NCBI GenBank assembly: GCA_963780395.1
Contig: CAWABY010000013.1
Span: 1 to 64,000, forward strand
Reading direction: 5' to 3'
DNA: 64,000 nt
Source: VGBV01 sp963780395
GTDB lineage: Bacteria; Actinomycetota; Thermoleophilia; Solirubrobacterales; 70-9
Positions 16,570 through 25,264 of the stretch are shown here, piece after piece. The notes below the pieces were generated by a model. It worked only from the letters and a program-made list of their open reading frames with translations, ran no database searches and was not told where the DNA came from. Within the stretch, counting starts at the first letter, position 1. The number at the start of each line of letters is the position of its first letter. Made by a program: the position numbers and the translations under genes.

Positions 16570-16971
16570 CTACTCCTCAAGCCCGGCCGCTTCGAGGGCT
16601 TCGTCCCTGCTCTGATAGAGGCGGACCGAGACGGGCGTTCCCTTGCGGAACGTCCAAAGCTGCGCACCCTGCGCCGCTACGTCAGCCCCGCTGCCCTTGC
16701 CTCGTGCTCGAACGCCGCCCACTCGCACCACCTGGTCCCCGGCATCGATGATCTCGTCCTCGAAGTACTCGAATTCCGACCAAGACTCGGTGGTCCATGC
16801 GAAGGCTCGCCGTACCTCGTCGCGGCCATGGTAGACGCCGCTCTCAGGAGCGCGGGATGCGGACCAGTCGGCAACGAAGTCAGCGGGCAGGTGTGCGGTG
16901 GCCGCATCCAGGTCGCCCTGATTGATCGCCTCCCACACGGCACGGATCGTCTCCACGTTCTCCTCCGACAT
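16570..16971 (-). CDS. SnoaL/NTF2-like protein, operon 3 copy 1
   Basis: 133 residues from ATG 16971 (MSEENVETIRAVWEAINQGD), chosen because the GATACT element sits 9 nt upstream exactly as in the other operons; a longer reading to 17055 is unlikely. Core VYHGRDEVRRAFAWTTESW, end ALEAAGLEE. Confidence 0.84.
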   Translation of the reverse strand: MSEENVETIRAVWEAINQGDLDAATAHLPADFVADWSASRAPESGVYHGRDEVRRAFAWTTESWSEFEYFEDEIIDAGDQVVRVGGVRARGKGSGADVAAQGAQLWTFRKGTPVSVRLYQSRDEALEAAGLEE

Positions 16972-16980
16972 CGCCCACGC

Positions 16981-16986
16981 AGTATC
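16981..16986 (-). promoter_or_regulatory. GATACT promoter of SnoaL operon 3
   Basis: Minus-strand GATACT, then GCGTGGGCG, then ATG; the 9-nt spacer is identical to that at 10695-10703. Confidence 0.6.
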
Positions 16987-17083
16987 CCGCGACGTAGGGG
17001 GAGGGTGCGAGGCGAGAACTGCGCGCTCTGGAAACCGCCGATTGGCTTCCTGCAAAGAAGACCGATGCGGCTGAGGGCGTTTT

Positions 17084-17536
17084 GTGGCCGACCCTGATCC
17101 CGCAGCGGCGCTGATCGAGGCGATCCGAGAGGGGCTGCCCGCCGGCGTCGAGCTGGACGAGCGCGAGGAAACGCTGCTGGACCTGGCCGGTCGACAGGCC
17201 CGCGACGTGGAGCGCGCCGAGGCCGACCTCCAGGAGCGCGGCTATCTCGTTCCCGGATCACAGGGTCAGCGGGTGATCAACCCGAGCGTCGGCGAAGCGC
17301 GGCAGGTACCGCTGGAACCCTTCGTACCCGCCCCAAGCGTTCGCCTTCTCGATCTCCTCGAGCTGGATCCTCGCCTCGAACGCGGATGCCCACAAAGCGC
17401 GGGCGGCCGCCCGCGCTTCGACTGCCCGATCTTTACGCGAGAGGTAAACCTGAGCGGCACCCGTTGCGAGCGCGCCGATTGCAACGCCGACCAGGGTGAA
17501 TGCCTCGTCGCTCACCGTCGCCAGCCTATCCGCTAG
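17084..17536 (+). CDS. Phage small terminase subunit (P27-like), 3' part probably foreign
   Basis: Opens with GTG at 17084. Residues 1-70 (EETLLDLAGRQARDVERAEADLQERGYLVPGSQGQRVINPSVGEARQ) match the P27 small-terminase pattern, which recognises phage DNA for packaging. After about 17290 the frame continues through sequence that reads better as a gene on the other strand, so the terminase is probably truncated and fused to unrelated DNA. Confidence 0.55.
   Translation: MADPDPAAALIEAIREGLPAGVELDEREETLLDLAGRQARDVERAEADLQERGYLVPGSQGQRVINPSVGEARQVPLEPFVPAPSVRLLDLLELDPRLERGCPQSAGGRPRFDCPIFTREVNLSGTRCERADCNADQGECLVAHRRQPIR
17258..17515 (-). CDS. Small membrane-anchored protein, C-terminus probably cut
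   Basis: 85 residues from GTG 17515: SDEAFTLVGVAIGALATGAAQVYL is a single N-terminal membrane segment, followed by a charged helix. TAGGCT lies 7 nt before the GTG, supporting the start. It overlaps the end of the terminase reading frame in opposite orientation, so one of the two is truncated at about 17290. Phage-associated; role unknown. Confidence 0.55.
   Translation of the reverse strand: MSDEAFTLVGVAIGALATGAAQVYLSRKDRAVEARAAARALWASAFEARIQLEEIEKANAWGGYEGFQRYLPRFADARVDHPLTL
17523..17528 (-). promoter_or_regulatory. -10 box of the small membrane protein
   Basis: TAGGCT on the minus strand, 7 nt before GTG 17515. Confidence 0.45.
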
Positions 17537-17559
17537 CTGGCGCAGCTCTGCAAGCTTGG

Positions 17560-17581
17560 CTGGCGCACGAGCTGGCGCACG
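17560..17581 (+). repeat. Pair of CTGGCGCACG direct repeats
   Basis: Copies at 17560 and 17572, same 12-bp period as at 13414/13426, near the other end of the phage-like segment. Confidence 0.65.
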
Positions 17582-17644
17582 AGGCCTCGACGATCCTTGA
17601 TGCCGGACCACCATGGAGCGAAAAACCCCTGCAAGCGAGCCAAT

Positions 17645-17700
17645 AGAAAAGACCCTCCGAAGAGGGCCTTTTCTGGGGTACTACAGGGAGGAGAGATATG
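17645..17700 (+). repeat. Right copy of 56-bp terminator repeat
   Basis: AAAAGACCCTC-CGAA-GAGGGCCTTTT then TACTACAGGGAGGAGAGA; counterpart of 13278-13333. Confidence 0.85.
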
Positions 17701-17736
17701 TGTACTGCTGTGTTGTCTATGGGAGGTAGCCGGTAC

Positions 17737-18102
17737 TCAGGCTCCGAGCGGGCGGCTGTACCGCGTTGAAGCGGACAGCCACAGATGCGCGAAGCCGAAC
17801 CCGACCATGAAGATTCCGGCGGCGGCGGGGCCCGTGATCAATAGGGCGATCCCGACCGCGATCGTGATCGCGGCCAGCACGTTGTCGAGGCCGGCGTGGG
17901 CGGTGAGGGACACGCTTGCCCGCTCACCCTCCCCGCTGAAGATCGACACGGCGAGCCCGATCAGCATGGCGCCCAGGGCGATGCTGAGGGCGCCGGCCAC
18001 GATGCCGAAGCCGAGCACGAAGGGCGCGACGATCAGCAGCGGAGCGGCGAGCACCTCGAGTGCGCCGTGGACCCCGATCGGTATGGACTTGATGGAGTTC
18101 AT
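17737..18102 (-). CDS. Small four-helix membrane protein (SPW-repeat-like)
   Basis: 121 residues with four hydrophobic helices (EVLAAPLLIVAPFVLGF, GALSIALGAMLIGLAV, LDNVLAAITIAVGIALLI, AAGIFMVGFGFAHLWL). The layout resembles SPW/HdeD-type bacterial membrane proteins of unknown function. A TAGGCT box lies about 10 nt before the ATG. It is divergent from tlyA and marks the return to core genome. Confidence 0.65.
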   Translation of the reverse strand: MNSIKSIPIGVHGALEVLAAPLLIVAPFVLGFGIVAGALSIALGAMLIGLAVSIFSGEGERASVSLTAHAGLDNVLAAITIAVGIALLITGPAAAGIFMVGFGFAHLWLSASTRYSRPLGA

Positions 18103-18243
18103 TACGAGTAACAGCCTACGAACGTATGTGCGATCCGTCTGTGACCTCGATCACTCATGGGCCCGTAACACGCGGATTGGGCCGGCCCTCACGCACGGAA
18201 CCGAGCGTTCGAGGCGGCGGCCAGCGGCTACGGTTCGCCGACC

Positions 18244-19041
18244 ATGGCCGCCGGCAAGACCCGCAACCGCCGCGCCGACGCCCTGCTGGCCGAGCGGGGG
18301 CTGGCCGCGTCGCGCTCGGCCGCCGCGGCCTCCGTGCGCGCGGGCCTGGTCCGCGTCGGCCGCGACGGGCCCGCGGTCGAGAAGCCGGGCCAGCTGCTGC
18401 CCAGCGACGCCGAGTTGATCGTCGACCGCGGCGCAGAGTTCGCCTCGCGCGGGGGGATCAAGCTCGCCAATGCCCTCGACGCGCTTCCGATCGAGGTCGC
18501 AGGGCGAGACTGCCTCGACGTAGGGGCCTCGACGGGCGGCTTCACCGATTGCCTGCTGCAGCGCGGCGCCGAGCGGGTGATCGCGCTCGACGTCGGCTAC
18601 GGCCAGCTCGACTGGCGCCTGCGCCAGGACCCTCGTGTGACCGTGATGGAGCGGACCAACGCGCGAGACCTGATGCGGGGGAACCTGCCCTTCGAGCCGA
18701 GCCTGGTCACCGCCGACGTCTCCTTCATCTCGTTGGCGAAGCTGCTCGGCCCGATCGCGGATGCCGCGGCGCCGCGCTTCGAGCTGCTGGCGCTGGTCAA
18801 GCCCCAGTTCGAGCTGGGGCCCGGGCGCGTCGGTAAGGGCGGGGTCGTCCGCGAGGCCTCCGACCGCCGCGACGCTCTGCGCGCCGTGGCCGTGGCGGCG
18901 GGCGAGGCGGGGCTGGTCGTGTGCGGGTTCGCCTCGTCGGGGCTGCCCGGCCCGAAGGGGAACCGCGAAACCTTCATCTGGTGCTCGCGCCAGGGGGATC
19001 CCGTGGACGTTGAGCGGTCCCTGGCCGAGGTCGACGCGTGA
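18244..19041 (+). CDS. tlyA: TlyA family rRNA 2'-O-methyltransferase
   Basis: 265 residues. An N-terminal S4 RNA-binding domain (RADALLAERGLAASRSAAAASVRAGLVRV) is followed by an FtsJ-type methyltransferase with CLDVGASTGGFTDCLLQ. TlyA methylates 16S C1409 and 23S C1920 and confers capreomycin sensitivity in mycobacteria. ATG 18244 has TACGGT 9 nt upstream. The stop overlaps the nadK GTG. Confidence 0.95.
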   Translation: MAAGKTRNRRADALLAERGLAASRSAAAASVRAGLVRVGRDGPAVEKPGQLLPSDAELIVDRGAEFASRGGIKLANALDALPIEVAGRDCLDVGASTGGFTDCLLQRGAERVIALDVGYGQLDWRLRQDPRVTVMERTNARDLMRGNLPFEPSLVTADVSFISLAKLLGPIADAAAPRFELLALVKPQFELGPGRVGKGGVVREASDRRDALRAVAVAAGEAGLVVCGFASSGLPGPKGNRETFIWCSRQGDPVDVERSLAEVDA

Positions 19042-19889
19042 CCGCCGTCATCGTCACCCACACGCACCCCGAGACCTCCTCCGAGGGAATGCGGGCCGCG
19101 GCCGCCGCCGCCGAGGCGGCAGGGGTCGAGCTGGTCGCCCCCGCCGACGAGCACGAGAAGCACGGCGACGCGGCGAAGGGAATCGGCCGGGTCGAGGAGC
19201 TTCCCCAGAAGCCTGACGTCTGCATCGTGCTTGGCGGCGACGGCAGCATCCTGTACGCGCTGCGCAACTACGCCGACAGTGACGTGCCCGTTTTCGGAAT
19301 CAATTTCGGGACTATCGGCTTCCTCGCGGCTGTCGAGCGCAATCAGCTCGAGGACGGTCTGCGTCGTGCGCTCAGCGGCGAGTTCGAGGTGATGTCGATG
19401 CCGGCGCTCGAGATGGATGAGATGGACGTGCCGGGCAAACGCCCGGTGGCCTTCAACGACGTCTCATTCATCCGCGTGCCCCACGGCCGGGTCGCGGAGC
19501 TCTCCTACAGCGTCGGCGGCCAGGAGGTGGGCCACGTTCGCTGCGACGGCCTCGTCGCCGCCACCCCCGCCGGCTCGACGGGCTACAACCTCGCCAACGC
19601 GGGGCCGATCCTCGCCTGGGGCGTCGAGGGCTACGTGGTGAGCTTCATCGCCCCACATACCCTGACCGCCCGCGCGCTGGTGGTCGCGCCCGGGGACTTG
19701 CTCCAGGTTCAGAACGCAGCCGGCCGCGACCCGGTCGAGATCGAGATCGACGGCGAGCACACCGGCGAGCTGGCGCCGGGCCAGCAGGTCGAGGTCCGCT
19801 TTCGTGACGGCGCCGGCAGCCTGGCCCAGCTCTCGGGCGCAAGCTTCTACACGCGCATTCGCGAGAAGTTCGGGCGCCTCGCCACGTAG
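19038..19889 (+). CDS. nadK: NAD kinase
   Basis: 283 residues, GTG start overlapping tlyA. GGDGSILYALR is the diphosphate-binding motif, followed by GINFGTIGFLA and the ATPAGSTGYNLANAGPI block. It phosphorylates NAD to NADP. tlyA-nadK-recN is the classic actinobacterial order; here an MFS gene separates nadK from recN. Confidence 0.96.
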   Translation: MTAVIVTHTHPETSSEGMRAAAAAAEAAGVELVAPADEHEKHGDAAKGIGRVEELPQKPDVCIVLGGDGSILYALRNYADSDVPVFGINFGTIGFLAAVERNQLEDGLRRALSGEFEVMSMPALEMDEMDVPGKRPVAFNDVSFIRVPHGRVAELSYSVGGQEVGHVRCDGLVAATPAGSTGYNLANAGPILAWGVEGYVVSFIAPHTLTARALVVAPGDLLQVQNAAGRDPVEIEIDGEHTGELAPGQQVEVRFRDGAGSLAQLSGASFYTRIREKFGRLAT

Positions 19890-19929
19890 CGCCCGCTTGG
19901 CCCTCCGCTCGATCGACTAAACAGAGGGG

Positions 19930-21417
19930 GTGGAGCGCAAGTGGTGGACCCTGCTGGCGACCTGCGTGGCGATGTTCATGCTGCTACTGGACATCACCAT
20001 CGTCAACGTCGCGCTGCCCGAGATCCAGCGCGATCTCGATGCCACCTTCAGCGACCTGCAGTGGGTGGTCGATGCGTATGCCCTCACCCTCGCCGGCCTC
20101 CTGCTGGCGGCGGGCTCGCTCGGGGACCGCCTCGGCCGGCGGCTCGTGTTCGCCTCCGGGTTCGCGATCTTCACGCTCGCCTCGCTCGCCTGCGGGCTCG
20201 CCTCCGACCCGACCTCGCTCAACATCGCCCGCGCGGTGCAGGGTGTCGGAGGCGCGGCGATGTTCGCGACCACCCTCGCCCTGATCGCCCAGGAGTTCGA
20301 AGGGCCCGAGAGGGCGACGGCGTTCGGAATCTGGGGAGCGACGGTCGGCGGCGCGGTCGCGATCGGGCCCCTCGTCGGCGGGGCGCTCACCGACGGGCTT
20401 GGGTGGGAGTGGATCTTCTTCGTCAACGTCCCGATCGGGATCGCGGCGATCTTCCTCACCCTGACCCGGCTTGCCGAGTCGAAGGACCGCGACGCGGCCG
20501 GCGTGGACTGGCCCGGGGTCGTCACCTTCTCGACGTCCCTGTTCCTGCTGGTCTTCGCGCTGGTTCGCGGGAACGCCGAGGGCTGGTCGAGCTTTCTGAT
20601 CATTGGATCGCTGATCGGCGCCTTGGTACTGATGGCCGCCTTCGTCGCGATCGAGCTGCGTTCCACCCGGCCGATGCTCGACCTCTCCCTGCTTCGCAAG
20701 CCAGCGTTCGCCGGGGTCTCGATCGTCGCATTCTCACTCTCGGCCTCGATGTTCGCGATGTTCCTGTACATCACGATCTACATCCAGGGTGTGCTCGGGT
20801 ACGACGCATTCGAGGCGGGCGTGCGGTTTCTGCCGATCACGCTCCTCTCGTTCTTCGTCGCTCCGGTCGCCGGGCGCCTGCTGACGCGGGTTCCGGCGCG
20901 GATCTTCTTCGGCGTCGGCCTGGGCCTGGTCGGCCTCGGGCTCCTGCTGATGCGCGGGGTCACGCCCGAGTCGGAGTGGACCACGCTGCTCGCGGGCTTC
21001 CTCGTCGCGGGCGCCGGGATCGGAATGGTGAACCCCGCGATCGCCTCGACCGCGGTCGGGGTCGTCTCCGCCGCGAAGGCTGGGATGGGTTCCGGCATCA
21101 ACAACACCTGCCGCCAGGTGGGGATCGCGACGGGGATCGCGGGGCTCGGGGCGATCTTTCAGCACGGGATCGAGACCCGGCTTCCCGGGTCGGCGCCGAG
21201 CGGAGCGGCGGAGGGGATCGCGGCCAGCGGCACCAGGGCGGCCGAGCAGGGCGGGCCCCAGGCGGTTGCGACGGCTGGCGACGCCTTCATCGGCTCGCTC
21301 AACGAGCTGTTCCTGATCGCCGGGATCCTGGCGCTGGTCGGCGCCGCACTCGGGTTGGCGTTGACCCGTGAGCAGGACATCTCATCATCGGGCGAGTCGC
21401 CCGGCGCGGCCGGCTAG
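19930..21417 (+). CDS. MFS transporter, DHA2 type, between nadK and recN
   Basis: 495 residues with about 14 membrane segments; DITIVNVALPEIQRDL and the motif A loop GSLGDRLGRRLVF identify the DHA2 drug:H+ antiporter family. GTG start at 19930, 40 bp after nadK. Only about 40% similar by eye to the other MFS gene at 8671, so not a recent local copy. It interrupts a normally contiguous core block and runs in the same direction. Confidence 0.87.
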   Translation: MERKWWTLLATCVAMFMLLLDITIVNVALPEIQRDLDATFSDLQWVVDAYALTLAGLLLAAGSLGDRLGRRLVFASGFAIFTLASLACGLASDPTSLNIARAVQGVGGAAMFATTLALIAQEFEGPERATAFGIWGATVGGAVAIGPLVGGALTDGLGWEWIFFVNVPIGIAAIFLTLTRLAESKDRDAAGVDWPGVVTFSTSLFLLVFALVRGNAEGWSSFLIIGSLIGALVLMAAFVAIELRSTRPMLDLSLLRKPAFAGVSIVAFSLSASMFAMFLYITIYIQGVLGYDAFEAGVRFLPITLLSFFVAPVAGRLLTRVPARIFFGVGLGLVGLGLLLMRGVTPESEWTTLLAGFLVAGAGIGMVNPAIASTAVGVVSAAKAGMGSGINNTCRQVGIATGIAGLGAIFQHGIETRLPGSAPSGAAEGIAASGTRAAEQGGPQAVATAGDAFIGSLNELFLIAGILALVGAALGLALTREQDISSSGESPGAAG

Positions 21418-21465
21418 GGCGGCCGGGGCGAAATCCGTCGGCCCCGAACGTTAGAAACGGGGGCG

Positions 21466-23157
21466 ATGCTTCTCGAGCTGCGGATCGAGAACCTGCTGCT
21501 GATCGAGCGCGCCGAGCTTCGACTCGGGCGAGGGCTCAACGCGATCACGGGCGAGACAGGCGCCGGCAAGACGATCCTCGCGCACTCGCTGGACCTCATC
21601 CTCGGGGGAAAGGCGCGGCCGCAGATCGTGCGGCCGGGGGCCGACGAGGCGTACGTCGAGGGGGTGTTCGAGATCCCCGAGGGCCTGTTCGAGGATCCCG
21701 AGCTGGCCGAGATCGCCGAGCGACTGCCGGACGGCGCAACCGAGATCGCCCTTGGCAGACGGGTCGGCAGCTCTGGGCGGACCAGCGCCTTCGTCCAGGG
21801 GAGGGTCGCCTCGGCCGATGACCTGCGCGAGCTCGGCTCGCGGCTGCTCGCCTTCTACGGCCAGCACGAGCACCGCAAGCTGACGCTGGCCTCGGCCCAG
21901 CTCGAAACCCTCGACGGGTCCGCCGGCGAGAAGCACCTGCAGCGGCTGCGCGGCTACCGCGGCGCCCACCGCCAGGTTGTCGCGATCGAGCGGGAGCTGG
22001 CCGAGATCAGCGAGCGGCAGGGGGCGCGCGAGCGCGACCTCGACCTGCTGCGCTTCGAGCTCGAGGAGATCGAGGTCGCGAAACCCGACCCGGCCGAGGA
22101 AGCCGAGCTGGCGCCCGAGCGCGAGCGCCTGCGCCACGCCGAGTCGCTGCGCGCCGCCGCCGCGGAGGCGCTGGCCGCGATCGCGGGCAGCGGAGCCGAT
22201 GATGGCGGGCAGGGTGGCGCCTCGGAGGCCGTCGCGGTCGCCGAGTCCGCGCTCGCCGCCCAGGAGGGGGTGGACGCCTCGCTCGACAAGCTGGCGGAGC
22301 GAGCGCGCGGCCTCACCGTCGAGCTCCAGGAGCTGGCCGCGGAGCTGCGCTCATACGCGGACGGGATCGAGGCACAGCCCGAGCAACTGCAGCAGGTCGA
22401 GGAGCGCCTCGAGGTGCTCGACCGGCTCAAGCGCAAGCACGGCGGCTCGATCGAGTCGGTGCTTGCGCACGCCGAGCGCTGCCGCGTGGAGATCGCCCAG
22501 ATCGACGGCGCGGGCGAGCGCACCGACGAACTGGAGCAACGGCGCGCCAAGGCGACCAAGACACGAGGGGAGCTGGCCGCGGAGCTGAGCGAGAAGCGGG
22601 TGAAGGCGGCGAGGAAGCTGGAGAAGCGCGTCGCCACCGAGCTCGACCAGCTGGCGATGAGCGGCGCCAAGCTCGAGGTCCGGTTGGAGCCCCACCCCGA
22701 CGGGTTCGGCGCCAGCGGCCAGGAGCGGGTCGAGTTCCGGGTCGCGACCAACCCGGGGCTGCCGGTGTCGCCGCTGCGCGACGCGGCCTCGGGCGGCGAG
22801 CTCTCGAGGGTGATGCTGGCGCTGGCCGGCCAGGGTGCTCGCGGCGGCGCCGGGACATTCGTCTTCGACGAGATCGACGCCGGCGTCGGCGGCAACACGG
22901 CTCGCGCCGTCGGCGAGCGCCTGCGCGCCCTGGGGGATGAGCGCCAGGTGCTCTGCATCACCCACCTACCGCAGGTGGCCTCCTTGGCCGAGACCCACTT
23001 CACGATCGAGAAGAGGATCGAGGCGGGCCAGGCGACCGCGCAGGTCGCCGACGTGGACGGCGACGACCTGGTGGCGGAGATCGTGCGCATGATGGGCGGC
23101 GACCGCGACGACAGGACGGCGAGCAAGCACGCCCGAGAGCTGTTGAAGGCCGCGTAG
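21466..23157 (+). CDS. recN: DNA repair ATPase RecN
   Basis: 563 residues. An SMC-like repair protein: Walker A GETGAGKT near residue 29, a long Glu/Arg/Ala coiled coil, then the signature DAASGGELSRVMLAL and Walker B TFVFDEIDAGVGG. The coil carries a short Gly-rich insert (GSGADDGGQGGAS). It acts in double-strand break repair with RecA. Confidence 0.96.
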   Translation: MLLELRIENLLLIERAELRLGRGLNAITGETGAGKTILAHSLDLILGGKARPQIVRPGADEAYVEGVFEIPEGLFEDPELAEIAERLPDGATEIALGRRVGSSGRTSAFVQGRVASADDLRELGSRLLAFYGQHEHRKLTLASAQLETLDGSAGEKHLQRLRGYRGAHRQVVAIERELAEISERQGARERDLDLLRFELEEIEVAKPDPAEEAELAPERERLRHAESLRAAAAEALAAIAGSGADDGGQGGASEAVAVAESALAAQEGVDASLDKLAERARGLTVELQELAAELRSYADGIEAQPEQLQQVEERLEVLDRLKRKHGGSIESVLAHAERCRVEIAQIDGAGERTDELEQRRAKATKTRGELAAELSEKRVKAARKLEKRVATELDQLAMSGAKLEVRLEPHPDGFGASGQERVEFRVATNPGLPVSPLRDAASGGELSRVMLALAGQGARGGAGTFVFDEIDAGVGGNTARAVGERLRALGDERQVLCITHLPQVASLAETHFTIEKRIEAGQATAQVADVDGDDLVAEIVRMMGGDRDDRTASKHARELLKAA

Positions 23158-23177
23158 CTCCCCTCGGCGGTCTGGCC

Positions 23178-23183
23178 CATAAT
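23178..23183 (+). promoter_or_regulatory. -10 box of steA
   Basis: CATAAT, 8 nt before the ATG at 23192; short spacing as in many other genes here. Confidence 0.45.
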
Positions 23184-23191
23184 GCGGGGCG

Positions 23192-24385
23192 ATGGCGACC
23201 CTCAGCCGCCGCACCTTCGCGCGCGCTTTTCGGACGGATCGCAACGGCCGCCAGACCGAGCGGGGGCCGGTTCACGGCACCGCGCGCAAGGGCAAGCGCA
23301 CCAAGGACCTCGTGAAGCGCCTCGACTCGGGGGACGTCGCGGTGATCGACCACCGCAACCTCGACCGCATCGCCGCCGAGGAGCTGGTCGCGAGCGGCGT
23401 CCGCGCGGTGATCAACCTGTCGCCGTCCTCTGACGGCAGCTACCCGAACGTCGGGCCGCTGACCCTGGTCCGGGCCGGCGTCCCCCTCGTCGACGTCGAG
23501 GACCCGGCCCTGTTCGAGCGCCTCCGCGACGGCGACCCGCTGGTCCTGGACGGAGGCAGCGTCCGGATCGCCGGCGAGGTGGTGGCCGAGGGGCGGCTGC
23601 TGGAGGCCGACGAGCTGGCCCGCGAGCTGGACGAGCAGCGCCGGCGCATCGACCGGGCCCTGCACGACTTCACCGAGAACACGATGGCCCACATCCGCGA
23701 GGAGGGGGCCCTGCTCTCGGGCACGATCGACTTTCCCGAGACGCTGACCACCTTCCGCGACCGCCACGCGCTGATCGTGGTCAGGGGCACCGACCACGTC
23801 AAGGACCTGCGGGCGCTGCGCGCATATATCCATGACGTCAGGCCCGTGCTGGTGGGCGTGGACGGCGGCGGGGACGCGATCCTGAAGGAGGGGCTGACCC
23901 CGGACGTGGTGCTGGGCGACATGGACTCGGCCAGCGCGAAGACGCTCCGCTCGGGCGCCGAGCTGATCGTCCACGCTTATCCCGACGGGACAGCGCCGGG
24001 TGCCGACCGGCTGCGCGAGCTGGGCCTGGACTACACCGTGGTGCCCGCCGCCGGCACCAGCCAGGACGTGGCGATGCTGCTCGCCTCGGAGAAGGGCGCT
24101 TCGCTGATCGTCAGCGTCGGAGCGCACTTCAACCTGACGGAGTTCCTGGACAAGCAGCGAAGCGGCATGTCATCGACCTTCCTCACCCGGCTGCGGGTGG
24201 GCGAGACGCTGGTGGACGCCAAGGGCGTCAGCCGGCTCTACAACCCCGGGCTCGGGTTCACGCAGATGGCCCTCTTCTTCGGGGTTGCGGCGCTGCTGTT
24301 GGTCGTCGTCGTCCTGACTACCCCGGCGCTGCAGGACCTGTTCGACCTGCTGTGGCTGAAGATCAAGGTCCTCCTTGGGCTATAG
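23192..24385 (+). CDS. steA: SteA-like protein (thiamin pyrophosphokinase-like fold, membrane-anchored)
   Basis: 397 residues. The middle carries the TPK-like PVLVGVDGGGDAILKEGLTPDVVLGDMDSAS block, and the C-terminus has one membrane segment (ALFFGVAALLLVVVVLTTP). In Corynebacterium SteA works with SteB at the division septum. Position after recN and before mctB is the standard actinobacterial order. Confidence 0.88.
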   Translation: MATLSRRTFARAFRTDRNGRQTERGPVHGTARKGKRTKDLVKRLDSGDVAVIDHRNLDRIAAEELVASGVRAVINLSPSSDGSYPNVGPLTLVRAGVPLVDVEDPALFERLRDGDPLVLDGGSVRIAGEVVAEGRLLEADELARELDEQRRRIDRALHDFTENTMAHIREEGALLSGTIDFPETLTTFRDRHALIVVRGTDHVKDLRALRAYIHDVRPVLVGVDGGGDAILKEGLTPDVVLGDMDSASAKTLRSGAELIVHAYPDGTAPGADRLRELGLDYTVVPAAGTSQDVAMLLASEKGASLIVSVGAHFNLTEFLDKQRSGMSSTFLTRLRVGETLVDAKGVSRLYNPGLGFTQMALFFGVAALLLVVVVLTTPALQDLFDLLWLKIKVLLGL

Positions 24386-25259
24386 CGCGCGCTACCACGC
24401 GGCCTCGCTGGTCGCCGTGTTCCTCGCGCTCGCCGTCGGCATTCTGATCGGCGCCGGGCTGGGCGACAACCTCGTCTCCGACACCGAGGCCAACCTGCGC
24501 GACAGCCTGGAGGGCGACATCGAGGACGCCCGGGGCGAGGCCGACGAGCTGCAGGTGGCGCTGGATCGCGAACGAGCTTTCTCCACGCGGGCCTACCCGG
24601 CCCTGGTCGGCGACCGCCTGCAGGGAAGGGAGATCGGGGTGATGGCGTTCGGCGATCTCTCGGCCGAGCTGGCGGCCAGCATCGACGCCGCGCTCGAGCC
24701 GACCGGCGCGGAGCTGGTCGAGGTCGCCGTCGTGCGCCGCCCGCCGGATACGGCGGCGCTCGCGTCCGAGCTGCCACCGAGGCAGGGCGAGGAGATCCAG
24801 CAGGATCCGGCTGAACTGGAGGAGCTGGGCGAGGTGCTCGGCGACCAGTTCGCGACGGGGGGCGGCCGCCTCCTGACGCGGACCCGCGACAACCTCTTCA
24901 GCCGCTCCAGCGGCGAGGGCGGCAGGCTCGACGGCGTCATCCTCGCGCGCGCCTCGCTGGGCGAGCTCGAGGGCGAGGACTTGGCGAACGCCAACGCGCT
25001 CGAGTCAGGGCTGACGCGGGGGGTCGCCGACTCGGGCACTACGGCGGTCGCGATCGAGCGCAGCGACGCCTCGGAATCGTCGATCCCCTTCTTCGCCCCC
25101 TTCCAGATCGCGACGGTGGACAACGTCGACCTGGTCTCGGGCAAGGTGGCGCTGGTGTTCGCGCTGCTTGGTGCCGAGGGCAGCTTCGGGATCAAGGAGA
25201 GCGCCAACAGCCTGCTGCCCGAGCTGCTGGCGCCGTCTGGGACCAGCGCCTCTCCGTAG
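24375..25259 (+). CDS. mctB: MctB/SteB family protein (DUF3186-like)
   Basis: 294 residues, TTG start overlapping the steA stop. GYSARYHAASLVAVFLALAVGILIGAGLG is the conserved N-terminal membrane anchor, followed by a short coiled coil and a periplasmic domain. Mycobacterial MctB affects copper resistance, and its corynebacterial relative SteB partners SteA in cell separation; adjacency to steA favours the second role. Confidence 0.85.
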   Translation: MGYSARYHAASLVAVFLALAVGILIGAGLGDNLVSDTEANLRDSLEGDIEDARGEADELQVALDRERAFSTRAYPALVGDRLQGREIGVMAFGDLSAELAASIDAALEPTGAELVEVAVVRRPPDTAALASELPPRQGEEIQQDPAELEELGEVLGDQFATGGGRLLTRTRDNLFSRSSGEGGRLDGVILARASLGELEGEDLANANALESGLTRGVADSGTTAVAIERSDASESSIPFFAPFQIATVDNVDLVSGKVALVFALLGAEGSFGIKESANSLLPELLAPSGTSASP

Positions 25260-25264
25260 CGGGC

